Assembly: GCA_039973685.1 (NCBI GenBank)
Contig: JBDWKL010000012.1
Coordinates: 83,180-147,179, forward strand
Direction: 5' to 3'
Source: Hyphomicrobiales bacterium
GTDB taxonomy: Bacteria; Pseudomonadota; Alphaproteobacteria; Rhizobiales; JACESI01
Length of the DNA stretch: 64,000 bases
The position numbers and the translations under genes were made by a program. Of this stretch, positions 9,553-16,840 are shown piece after piece; within the stretch, counting starts at the first letter, position 1; each line of letters opens with the position of its first letter. Under the pieces are notes generated by a model. The model did not search any database, had not been told where the DNA came from, and saw only the letters and a program-made list of their open reading frames with translations.

Positions 9553-9583
9553 AGAGCCGCGAAAAGCGCGGTAATTAAAGAGC
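9532..9583 (+). repeat. 26-bp tandem direct duplication across the dioxygenase stop codon
   Basis: Two identical adjacent 26-base units, 9532-9557 and 9558-9583. The first carries the last codons and TAA of the dioxygenase gene; the second lies in the spacer before fumarylpyruvate hydrolase. It looks like a recent slippage duplication. Confidence 0.9.
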
Positions 9584-9617
9584 GACGTGAGCGCCGTAGC
9601 AATGAAAGTAATGTTAA

Positions 9618-10307
9618 ATGACAAACTATGTAATCACCCCGCCAGAACAAGCCTCTGTTGCTGTCGCGAATAGCCAAGACCGCTTTCCTGTGCGCCGCAT
9701 CTTCTGCGTTGGCCGCAACTACGCAGCTCACGCCCGCGAAATGGGAAAAGACCCAGACCGCGAGCCACCGTTCTTTTTCACCAAACCAGCTGATGCCGTG
9801 GTGGATAGCGGCTCAACCGTGCCCTACCCGCCTGAAACCTCGAACCTGCACTATGAGATCGAGCTGGTCGTCGCAATCGGCAAAGCAGGCGCAAACATCG
9901 CGCAAGACGACGTCTATGATCATATTTGGGGGGCTGGTGTTGGTATTGATCTTACCCGTCGCGACCTTCAAGGCGTTGCCAAAGAAATGGGTCGCCCGTG
10001 GGATTTAGGTAAAGGCTTCGATCAATCAGCACCCATGGCAGCGCTCACAAAGCTCTCAGATTTCTCAACCCTAGAGCAAGGCCGCATCTGGTTTTCAGTC
10101 AACGGTGAAATGAAGCAGGACGCGGATGTGGCCGATATGATTTGGGACGTAAAAGAGCATGTCTCGATTTTATCAAGGTCAGTCGCGCTCGCCCCAGGTG
10201 ATCTTATCATGACAGGCACACCAGCTGGTGTCGGCGCTGTTGTAGCGGGCGATCAACTTGAAGGCGGTGTCGATGGGTTTGAGCCGATCAGCATAACGAT
10301 CGGATAG
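9618..10307 (+). CDS. Fumarylpyruvate hydrolase (FAH family)
   Basis: 229 residues, the usual length for single-domain fumarylacetoacetate-hydrolase-family enzymes. Metal ligands are seen as E80 and E82 (LHYEIELVV) and D111 (GVGIDLTRRD); the active-site region GDLIMTGTPAGVG is near the C-terminus. It splits fumarylpyruvate into fumarate and pyruvate, the last step of gentisate breakdown. Acylpyruvase activity is common in the family and is an alternative. No maleylpyruvate isomerase gene is adjacent, so the cis-to-trans step is encoded elsewhere or bypassed. Confidence 0.88.
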   Translation: MTNYVITPPEQASVAVANSQDRFPVRRIFCVGRNYAAHAREMGKDPDREPPFFFTKPADAVVDSGSTVPYPPETSNLHYEIELVVAIGKAGANIAQDDVYDHIWGAGVGIDLTRRDLQGVAKEMGRPWDLGKGFDQSAPMAALTKLSDFSTLEQGRIWFSVNGEMKQDADVADMIWDVKEHVSILSRSVALAPGDLIMTGTPAGVGAVVAGDQLEGGVDGFEPISITIG

Positions 10308-10312
10308 AAGGG

Positions 10313-10633
10313 CTAGGTAGTGAAGCCCTCTTTCTTTTTCTTCTTGCGACCGATCAAACAGAAAAACAATCCAAAGCCTGCCAATACGGCGGCTGTTGGC
10401 TGAAGCAATAAGTTTTGAACGACATTGTCCCAAAACCAAATCAAGCCAAGGTGCTCTTGCAGCGCGAATTGAAACTGGTTGAGCGATGCAGGAGCAAGGT
10501 CTGTCCACGTTTTACCAGCAATAACAGGCTTGAATTCACCCGTTGCAAGAAACGCCACCCCATCCAAAATCAACGCAATGAATGCGACTGCCAAAAGCAA
10601 ATATCCGATATAGCGAAAAAAAGCACGGATCAT
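10313..10633 (-). CDS. Small membrane protein, unknown function
   Basis: 106 residues from the ATG at 10633 (MIRAFFRYIGYLLL...); an upstream in-frame start at 10717 would put a hydrophilic tail before the first helix and is less likely. Two hydrophobic helices (about residues 5-26 and 80-98) flank a loop; the C-terminus is a run of lysines (RKKKKKEG), suggesting a cytoplasmic end. It converges on fumarylpyruvate hydrolase with a 5-bp gap. No domain is recognised. Confidence 0.6.
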   Translation of the reverse strand: MIRAFFRYIGYLLLAVAFIALILDGVAFLATGEFKPVIAGKTWTDLAPASLNQFQFALQEHLGLIWFWDNVVQNLLLQPTAAVLAGFGLFFCLIGRKKKKKEGFTT

Positions 10634-10707
10634 GGGTATATTATCCAGAAGTGAAAAGGGTTTATGAGGGTTAGATAAGCTATTCTCGGCTAAATGCAAA
10701 TGCCCAC

Positions 10708-10735
10708 TTGCGCTCACGTTATTGTTCAGTATATT
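10708..10735 (+). promoter_or_regulatory. Candidate sigma-70 promoter for the tRNA-Ser region
   Basis: TTGCGC (10708-10713), a 16-bp spacer, then TATATT (10730-10735). It sits 42 bp before the partial tRNA-Ser copy and would read through both copies. The -35 box matches the consensus only moderately. Confidence 0.4.
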
Positions 10736-10776
10736 CCGCCTCTGCTACCAAGGACTTTTTCGCCTTGGTGGTTATT

Positions 10777-10804
10777 GGACAGGTGGCCGAGTGGTCGAAG
10801 GCGC
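10777..10804 (+). pseudogene. Partial duplicate of the 5' part of tRNA-Ser
   Basis: 28 bases identical to the first 28 of the complete tRNA-Ser at 10892: acceptor 5' strand and D arm. The sequence then departs: no anticodon arm, TpsiC arm or matching acceptor 3' strand follows. The next 87 bases instead hold three hairpins (arms GCTTTG/CAAAGC, TAAGATA/TATCTTA and CACGGG/CCCGTG). It is either a broken tRNA gene or a structured leader. Confidence 0.7.
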
Positions 10805-10891
10805 CCATGCTTTGTTTCTCAAAGCAGTCCATTTAAGATAGGCGTGCGCTTATCTTAGACCCCACGGGATTTCCAACCCGTGCGTATAGCA

Positions 10892-10981
10892 GGACAGGTG
10901 GCCGAGTGGTCGAAGGCGCACGCCTGGAAAGTGTGTAGGCGGGTGACCGTCTCCAGGGTTCGAATCCCTGTCTGTCCGCCA
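10892..10981 (+). tRNA. tRNA-Ser (anticodon GGA)
   Basis: 90 nt with encoded CCA. The acceptor arms GGACAGG/CCTGTCC pair fully; the D arm GCC...GGC follows; the anticodon loop CTGGAAA gives GGA, reading UCC/UCU; a long variable arm typical of serine tRNAs is present; the TpsiC loop is GGTTCGAATCC. The 28-nt 5' duplicate lies just upstream. Confidence 0.97.
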
Positions 10982-11152
10982 TTTCAAGCTTTTCTACATT
11001 CTCCCCATGCACTGCAGACAGGCGATGTGGGGCTTCGCTGGGAGAGTGATACGCCTAAGCTTCTATCGGCAAGTATTGTTCGTCGTTGGCAATGTCTCAT
11101 ATCGTGAAGATTTCAGCCTGTGTCATCACGCAATAAGACTACCTAAATATGC

Positions 11153-11186
11153 AAAAACCGCAGGCGCTTAAGAAAGCACCTGCGGT
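11153..11186 (-). terminator. Rho-independent terminator after the TRAP operon
   Basis: On the minus strand a stem of about 13 pairs (ACCGCAGGTGCTT with AAGCGCCTGCGGT, one G-U pair, loop TCTT) is followed by TTTTT. It lies 45 bp past the dctM stop. Confidence 0.85.
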
Positions 11187-11230
11187 GACAAGCTCACCTG
11201 CGCAATGGAGTGGATGATTTACGCACGTAG

Positions 11231-12526
11231 CTAGTTTTCGAGTAAGTTTGGCAAAGTTAGTGAAATTGCCGGAATGAAGGTGATCAGCATGAGGGCGGCG
11301 AAAATCGCGATGTAAAACGGCCAGATCGTTTTCACCGCTTTTTCAATCGGTAACTTCCCAACTGCACAGCCGACAAATAGGCACGTACCCACTGGCGGAG
11401 TGCAAAGACCTAAGCCGAGGTTGACCAACATCATGATACCGAACTGCAACGGGTCCATACCGAGACTGTGGGCCACAGGCAGGAAGATCGGCGTGCAAAT
11501 TAGGATCAGGGCTGCCATATCCATAATCATGCCAAGAATAAGCAGCACAACATTGATCATCAGCAAGATCATAATTGGGTTTTCAGTAATGCCAGTTACC
11601 AATTCCACAGTTTTGTCAGGAACACGGTAGAAGGTCAGCATATAGGCAAAAGCACCAGCACAGGCGATGAGGATCATCACCATGGATGTCGTGCGTACGG
11701 AGGATACAACAGCCGTTTTAAAACCCTGCCAACTGAGGCTGCGATAGGCAAAGACCGTAACCACCAAAGCGTACATCGCACCAAATGCACCAGATTCAGT
11801 AACGGTGAAAATACCTGAAAGAACCCCACCTACAATGATGACCGCGGTCAAAAGGCCTGGTGTAGCAAGCAGGAATGACATCACGAGTGCAGACCAGCCT
11901 GGAAACTTTTCAGCCCTGTAGCCCCGTTTCACCGCAACGACGTAAGCAGCCACTGCAAGACAGAGGCACATCAACACACCCGGCACAACACCAGCAAGAA
12001 ACAGCTGGGAAATTGATACGGAGCCCGCCACACCTGCACCTGCTGCAAGAGCATAAATGATCATGTTGTGACTAGGCGGGATGATGATGCCGGCAATGGA
12101 AGATGTCACGGTGACGTTCACTGCGTAGTCCGCGTCGTAACCCTTATCTTTCATCACAGGAACAAGAATGGAGCCAAGCGCTGAAATGTCAGCAACAGCT
12201 GATCCAGAAATGCCGCCAAACAACATTGAGGAAAGAACATTCACAATGCCAAGTCCGCCGCGTACAGCGCCAACGGCTGCTTCAGCAAATCGCACTAACC
12301 GAATTGCGATACCGCCATGGAACATAAGCTCGCCCGCGAAAATGAAGAACGGGATCGCCATGAAAGCATAAACATTAATACCAGCAACAACGCGTTGAAA
12401 AGCGATAAACAGAGGTAGCCCTTCAAACCAAAACGCTGAAAGAGCAGCAATACCCAAAGCGAAGGCAACAGGCGTGCCAATGACAACGCAGGTAATGAAA
12501 ACGGTTAAAAGAAGCAAAATCCCCAT
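11231..12526 (-). CDS. dctM: TRAP transporter large permease (DctM)
   Basis: 431 residues and about 12 hydrophobic helices, the standard length for DctM. Family motifs include GIAIRLVRFAEAAVG, SGSAVADISALGSILVP and the glycine-rich IIPPSHNMIIYAL. It forms the inner-membrane channel that imports an organic acid using the sodium gradient, together with DctQ and the periplasmic DctP. It lies eight bases after dctQ. The substrate is not set by this subunit alone; the neighbouring SDR and GntR genes suggest a sugar acid or related carboxylate (inference). Confidence 0.93.
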   Translation of the reverse strand: MGILLLLTVFITCVVIGTPVAFALGIAALSAFWFEGLPLFIAFQRVVAGINVYAFMAIPFFIFAGELMFHGGIAIRLVRFAEAAVGAVRGGLGIVNVLSSMLFGGISGSAVADISALGSILVPVMKDKGYDADYAVNVTVTSSIAGIIIPPSHNMIIYALAAGAGVAGSVSISQLFLAGVVPGVLMCLCLAVAAYVVAVKRGYRAEKFPGWSALVMSFLLATPGLLTAVIIVGGVLSGIFTVTESGAFGAMYALVVTVFAYRSLSWQGFKTAVVSSVRTTSMVMILIACAGAFAYMLTFYRVPDKTVELVTGITENPIMILLMINVVLLILGMIMDMAALILICTPIFLPVAHSLGMDPLQFGIMMLVNLGLGLCTPPVGTCLFVGCAVGKLPIEKAVKTIWPFYIAIFAALMLITFIPAISLTLPNLLEN

Positions 12527-12534
12527 ATTCGTCT

Positions 12535-13062
12535 CTACTCAATAGTGTCTTCACGCTGATCATGCCCAAGAAACAAGCGGATCAGGTGGCCAGCGGAAAA
12601 TAAGAAAACAAACAACCCACAAAGTGTCAGTGGTAGTGATCGCAGTCCTTCTGGGAGATTGATCAACGGGATAAGTGTGCCCCATTTAAATTGGGTAAGT
12701 TGAATACCGTACCAAAACATCATGCCACCAAAGACCATCATGGCTGTATCGGTTGCGATGACAAATATGGTGCGCAACCAAGCGGGTACGATGCTGCGGA
12801 AAATGTTGACGGACAAGTGCGTATTATTATTGACGCCTGCTGCTGCGCCTAAAAATGCGATGACCATGATGAGGAGAAGGGAAACCTGCTCTACCCAAGT
12901 TGGCGTATCATTCAATACGTAACGGCCAAATACCAACCATGCAAAAATCACAGTCATCACGACGATTGCAGTGCCTGCTAAAAAAACACAGACACGAGAA
13001 ATGACATCATATACCGCATTCATTTTTTGCAAAAAAACCGGTGGTTCTTCTGATTTGTGCAT
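12535..13062 (-). CDS. dctQ: TRAP transporter small permease (DctQ)
   Basis: 175 residues with four membrane helices and the DctQ-type segment VFGRYVLNDTPTWVEQ near residue 50. It is the partner of DctM in the import complex. The ATG has GGAGA about seven bases upstream. It is separated from dctP by 72 bp that hold a terminator-like hairpin, so dctQM is probably expressed less than the binding protein. Confidence 0.92.
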   Translation of the reverse strand: MHKSEEPPVFLQKMNAVYDVISRVCVFLAGTAIVVMTVIFAWLVFGRYVLNDTPTWVEQVSLLLIMVIAFLGAAAGVNNNTHLSVNIFRSIVPAWLRTIFVIATDTAMMVFGGMMFWYGIQLTQFKWGTLIPLINLPEGLRSLPLTLCGLFVFLFSAGHLIRLFLGHDQREDTIE

Positions 13063-13076
13063 TTGTTTTCTCCGTC

Positions 13077-13108
13077 AAAAAAGCCCGGCATCTTGGATGA
13101 CGCCGGGC
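13077..13108 (-). terminator. Intercistronic attenuator between dctP and dctQM
   Basis: On the minus strand GCCCGGC (13108-13102) pairs with GCCGGGC (13089-13083), followed by six T. It lies between dctP and dctQ in one operon and probably allows partial read-through. Confidence 0.7.
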
Positions 13109-13134
13109 ACTTTTAATCTAGCCTAGACTACAGG

Positions 13135-14115
13135 TTATTTTGTCGCCTTTGCGAGATCGACAAGTTTCTGCATATCTGGGTTCGCTTTTAAATATTCTGC
13201 ATAAACTGAATCCATTGCATTTTGGAATGGAGCCTTGTCAGCAATTTCGTTCACTTTGATGCCTGCAGCTTCAACGTCTTGACGAGCTTGCTTAGACTGA
13301 ACTGACCACAACTCACGCTGGTAAAGGGCGGCTTTTTGAGCTGCCTCTTTTACAGCCGCTTGAAGGTCCGCTGACAATGCATTGTATTTTGCAGTGTTTA
13401 CGCAAATACACTCAGGAATGATAAGGTGCTCACTCAGTGAGTAGTTTTTAGTGACTTCGAAGTGACCAACGTTTTTGAAGGATGGGAAGTTGTTTTCCGC
13501 ACCATCAACAACACCGGTTTTAAGCGCTTGTTGAACTTCAGAAAAAGCCATTGGTGATGGATTACCACCCATTGCTGAGATCATCGCTGTATACAGGTTA
13601 TTGTTCATCACTCTGATTTTCAGACCTTGGACATCTGCAGGCGTTTCAATTGCTTTTTGCGCGTAGAATGAACGCGCACCAGCATCAAACCAGGCAAGGG
13701 GTAGAAGACCAGCGTCAGCCATGCCTTTTGCTACGATTTCACCAGCTTCACCGTCAAGGACGCGGAACATGTGTGGGACGCTTTTGAAGATGAAAGGCAG
13801 TGACACAAGGTTTGCTTCTTTAACGATCGGGCCGATTGGGCCAAGGTTAAAGTTACCAGCTTCGATTGCACCAATGCGAACCTGCTCCAAAGCGTCAGGC
13901 TGATTGCCGAGAACGCCGCCATGGAATATTTGAAGGCTAACTTCGCCTTTAGTGCCGGCATTGACGAGCTCTGCAAACCGATCCATCGCTGCTGTGTTTG
14001 GGTGACCGTCGTTGTGGATATTCCATGCACGCCAGTCAGCAGCAGTGGCCATGCCTGTCAGCAATGACAAGGCCGTCGCTGCGCCTAATAATTTGGCTGA
14101 AAGTTTCTTGTACAT
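13135..14115 (-). CDS. dctP: TRAP transporter periplasmic substrate-binding protein (DctP)
   Basis: 326 residues from the ATG at 14115, chosen for its GGAGG seven bases upstream. A signal peptide covers about residues 1-26 (ends GMATAA). DctP/DctP-like family: ETPADVQGLKIRVMNN holds the arginine that usually binds the substrate carboxylate, and GVVDGAENNFPSF is the segment common in uronate/C4-acid binders. It captures the solute in the periplasm for DctQM. First transporter gene after the SDR gene (55 bp). The exact ligand is not determinable. Confidence 0.93.
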   Translation of the reverse strand: MYKKLSAKLLGAATALSLLTGMATAADWRAWNIHNDGHPNTAAMDRFAELVNAGTKGEVSLQIFHGGVLGNQPDALEQVRIGAIEAGNFNLGPIGPIVKEANLVSLPFIFKSVPHMFRVLDGEAGEIVAKGMADAGLLPLAWFDAGARSFYAQKAIETPADVQGLKIRVMNNNLYTAMISAMGGNPSPMAFSEVQQALKTGVVDGAENNFPSFKNVGHFEVTKNYSLSEHLIIPECICVNTAKYNALSADLQAAVKEAAQKAALYQRELWSVQSKQARQDVEAAGIKVNEIADKAPFQNAMDSVYAEYLKANPDMQKLVDLAKATK

Positions 14116-14169
14116 CTTAATTCCTCCCATGGATGATGTCGTTGGACTTAGTAGAACAGCTATAGCTGA

Positions 14170-14946
14170 TCAGGAAAACAGCATGCCCCCATTGATGTCA
14201 ATGTTGGCGCCTGTAATGAAAGATGCTTCGTCCGATGCTAGATAAACCGTCAAATTTGCGACGTCTTCTGGCGTACCCTCACGTTTTAGCGGAGTGACAT
14301 TGGCAACATGCGAACGCACTTCGGGCTTCGTGAAAGTGTTATGAAAATCTGTATCAATCATGCCAGGGCATATAGAATTAACTCGAATATTGGGGCCAAG
14401 CTCCTTGGCTAGCCCACGCGTAAAGGTCATCACAGCACCCTTAGATGCTGCATATGCACTCGCACCAGGTCCGCCACCATCACGCCCAGCTTGACTTGCA
14501 AAACCAACGATAGAGCCACCGTTTTTCATATGAGGTACGACCGCTTTGGCAGTACGCATAAATGATGTCGCATTAAGAGCCATCACATAGTCCCAGTGAT
14601 CAACATCCATCTCTGCTAATGTTTTGCGAGCAACCAGCCCGCCAGTAACATGCACCAGCATATCAATTTGATCGCCGAATGTTTCAGCCGTTTTTGCAAT
14701 CAGTGCATCAACATCAGCTTGGGATGTCATGTCGCCCTGCATCGCGAATGCTTTGCCACCTGCTGCTGTAATTTCGCTGACAGCACTGTCTGCGCCGTCT
14801 GATGAACTATGATAATTGATTGCGACTGCAGCGCCGTTGGCTGCCAATTTCATTGCACATGCGCGGCCAATATCTCTGCCTCCGCCTGTAACGATGGCAA
14901 TTTTTCCAACGAGATTATTAGACGCTGATTCAGAATTAGACGACAT
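14170..14946 (-). CDS. SDR-family NAD(P)-dependent oxidoreductase
   Basis: 258 residues from the ATG at 14946 (AAGG upstream); a TTG seven codons earlier is less likely. Classical short-chain dehydrogenase: cofactor motif TGGGRDIG near residues 20-27, catalytic S151, Y165 and K169 (SAYAASK), and the [10 protein letters not shown] segment. It probably oxidises or reduces a hydroxyl/keto group of the compound brought in by the TRAP system. It resembles 3-oxoacyl-ACP reductase-like and sugar-acid dehydrogenases. First gene of the SDR-dctP-dctQM operon, transcribed from the region holding the GntR palindrome. Confidence 0.88.
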   Translation of the reverse strand: MSSNSESASNNLVGKIAIVTGGGRDIGRACAMKLAANGAAVAINYHSSSDGADSAVSEITAAGGKAFAMQGDMTSQADVDALIAKTAETFGDQIDMLVHVTGGLVARKTLAEMDVDHWDYVMALNATSFMRTAKAVVPHMKNGGSIVGFASQAGRDGGGPGASAYAASKGAVMTFTRGLAKELGPNIRVNSICPGMIDTDFHNTFTKPEVRSHVANVTPLKREGTPEDVANLTVYLASDEASFITGANIDINGGMLFS

Positions 14947-14996
14947 ACACTCAACCTTATTGCTCAAAAACTTTATGCTGTTGAATGCAAGTGAAG

Positions 14997-15010
14997 ACTA
15001 GTATACTAGT
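14997..15010. promoter_or_regulatory. Probable GntR/FCD operator palindrome
   Basis: Perfect 14-bp palindrome ACTAGTATACTAGT, about 51 bp upstream of the SDR start and 155 bp upstream of the divergent regulator gene. Its core TAGTATACTA fits the T-x-GTATAC-x-A type of site bound by FCD-subfamily GntR proteins. Binding by the product of 15165-15845 is inference. Confidence 0.65.
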
Positions 15011-15164
15011 ATTGTCAATAGCTATTTTTTCAGCTAGGTTGTACAAAACTATCGTTACAAGCACGCTTGAGACGTCAGCAATTATGCTAGCAGATTGAGA
15101 TTGTTTGTGTTTCTAGAGAATATAGAGTTGATCGCTTGATCACGGTCTAAATGAAAGAAGACTG

Positions 15165-15845
15165 ATGAGGAAATGGACTGAAAAATCGCCGAGACGCACA
15201 ACAACCGATGTTGTGTTTGAAAAATTGCATGAAGAAATCTCATCACTAGCCATCCTACCCGGATCAAAATTGTCTGAAGCTGATATTGCGCAACGCTTTG
15301 GCGTTTCGCGCCAGCCTGTCCGCGATGCATTTAACCGTTTGGAACACCTCGATCTACTCCTTATCCGCCCTCAGCGGGCCACGGAAGTGCGTGGATTTTC
15401 CATGCAGAGAATTGCCCACGCACGGTTTGTTCGCCTTGCGGTGGAGCTTGAGGTCGTTCAGCGAGCCTGCGCCATCTGGGACGCGGAACGTGCTCAAGCT
15501 CTAGATGAAAATTTACAACAACAACAACAAGCCCTATCAAACGCGCAGGCGGACCAGTTTCACCTACTCGACTACTACTTTCACAAACTGATATGCGACC
15601 TTGGTGATTGCGCGACGGCATTTGATACGATTGAAGAATGTAAGAACAAGATGGACCGCTTATGCCTTCTCAGTTTGGATAGAAAAGACGAGTCTGCAAC
15701 CCTTTTTGACGACCATCAAAAGCTGGCCAAAGCACTCAAGGATGGCTCGGTCAAAGAGGCAACAACCGTTGCTCGACAGCATTTCGCCCGCTTAGATAGC
15801 GTAATAACAGACGTACACAACAAACACTCGGAGTATTTTGAATGA
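15165..15845 (+). CDS. GntR-family transcriptional regulator (FCD domain)
   Basis: 226 residues. N-terminal winged helix (about 15-85) with the GntR signature region LSEADIAQRFGVSRQPVRDAF; C-terminal all-helical FCD domain with the spaced histidines expected for metal/ligand binding (FHLLDYYFHKLI, DDHQKLAKAL, ARQHFARL). FCD regulators usually repress carboxylate or sugar-acid genes until the ligand binds. It is divergent from the SDR-TRAP operon and overlaps the next gene by 4 bp (ATGA), so regulator and redoxin are co-translated. Confidence 0.9.
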   Translation: MRKWTEKSPRRTTTDVVFEKLHEEISSLAILPGSKLSEADIAQRFGVSRQPVRDAFNRLEHLDLLLIRPQRATEVRGFSMQRIAHARFVRLAVELEVVQRACAIWDAERAQALDENLQQQQQALSNAQADQFHLLDYYFHKLICDLGDCATAFDTIEECKNKMDRLCLLSLDRKDESATLFDDHQKLAKALKDGSVKEATTVARQHFARLDSVITDVHNKHSEYFE

Positions 15846-16360
15846 CAACTGCAAAGCCAAATGTTGGTGCCCAAATCGCACCCACTAGCTTCCCATCAGT
15901 GGCAGGCGGGGACAACATTGCAATTGGTGAACCTAAAGACCGTTGGACAATGCTGGTTGTCTATCGCGGCAAACATTGTCCGCGTTGCAAACGTTACTTG
16001 AACAAGCTCAATGCCGCTTTGACCTCATGGACCGAGGTTATGGATATTGTGGTAGTGTCTGCTGATACCAAAGAAAAAGCGCTCGCAGACCAAGCAGAAT
16101 TCGGTTGGAATTTTGATCTTTGCTACGGCATGACAGAAGCTCAAATGCGTTCTTTGGGTGTTTATGTTTCTGAGCCTTTGTCGGACGCAGAAACCGACAG
16201 CCTATTTGCTGAACCAGGTACATTTGCAATTCGTCCAGATGGATCGCTCATGCTTGTTGATATCTCAAACGGCCCTGCATCACGCCCTGATTTAGAAGAG
16301 CTGCTGGATGGCATGAAATTCAACATCGAAAACAACCGCCCAGTTCGCGGCACCGCATAA
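15842..16360 (+). CDS. AhpC/TSA-like redoxin with CxxC
   Basis: 172 residues, thioredoxin fold. VVYRGKHCPRCKRY near residue 40 gives a CxxC motif at the position of the peroxidatic cysteine of AhpC/TSA proteins; EPGTFAIRPDGSLMLVDI is the typical later strand. No signal peptide, so cytoplasmic. It could be a thiol peroxidase or disulfide reductase. Its overlap with the GntR gene is unusual and suggests a redox partner linked to this catabolic locus. The physiological partner is unknown. Confidence 0.8.
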   Translation: MTTAKPNVGAQIAPTSFPSVAGGDNIAIGEPKDRWTMLVVYRGKHCPRCKRYLNKLNAALTSWTEVMDIVVVSADTKEKALADQAEFGWNFDLCYGMTEAQMRSLGVYVSEPLSDAETDSLFAEPGTFAIRPDGSLMLVDISNGPASRPDLEELLDGMKFNIENNRPVRGTA

Positions 16361-16382
16361 TAAAATATGCATAACAAGTTTC

Positions 16383-16410
16383 TAGAACCGCGCTCCCCCG
16401 CGCGGTTCTA
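16383..16410. terminator. Strong hairpin after the redoxin gene
   Basis: Perfect 11-bp stem: arms 16383-16393 and 16400-16410, six-base loop. It lies 22 bp past the stop. No U-run follows on the plus strand, so it is terminator-like rather than a standard rho-independent site. Confidence 0.5.
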
Positions 16411-16840
16411 CTAAAAAACCACTCTTTGACCGTGTAGCGGCAAGCGAGCTCATTACGGATGATAAAGGTGAATTGAGCCGCGCAAGCTCCTCCATTTTTG
16501 AACGGAATTTGTCCCAAAAAATTGGAGTCGATTAAAGAGCTTCCTTCCTTTCGCCTTTCCATTGGAGGCCATGCCATTCGCAATTTGTGTGTGCGCATTA
16601 TCTCGAATAGCTCACCGTTCAAGCAGCCTAATTTCAGGGTGTGAGCATTAAAATTAGGGGCAGCACCCCCATCCTCAGCCCTTTTTATATCAGGTGTTTC
16701 CAAACCAAGTTGGATTGCATTGGACAAAAATAGTCCCCGCCACACTGTGATTAACTATCTATCTAATTGTTATTAAATTATAAAATATAATTCGATTTAC
16801 AATATACCCCCAATTATACCCCAAAATGTGATTCTTGCTC
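16411..16840. other. Gene-poor stretch at the left edge of the island
   Basis: No supported gene. Up to about 16740 the base composition matches the chromosome, and a minus-strand reading frame is open (16320-16745) but overlaps the redoxin gene and matches no family I know. From about 16740 the sequence turns sharply A+T-rich, with an inverted repeat AATTATA/TATAATT at 16776-16792 and two copies of ATACCCC near 16804. The island boundary probably falls at 16740-16840. Confidence 0.5.

Noticed and set aside
10777..10981. Intron-containing tRNA-Ser or an integrative-element attachment site
   Set aside because: The intact tRNA is complete by itself; the copy is of the 5' part, not the 3' end normally duplicated by integration, and the 115-bp interval is too short for a group I intron.
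10880..11107. 75-codon frame on the plus strand
   Set aside because: It runs through tRNA-Ser; frames of this kind across serine tRNAs are artefacts.
16320..16745. Open frame of 141 codons on the minus strand
   Set aside because: It overlaps the 3' end of the redoxin gene, lacks a ribosome site and resembles no known family; kept only as a possible remnant.
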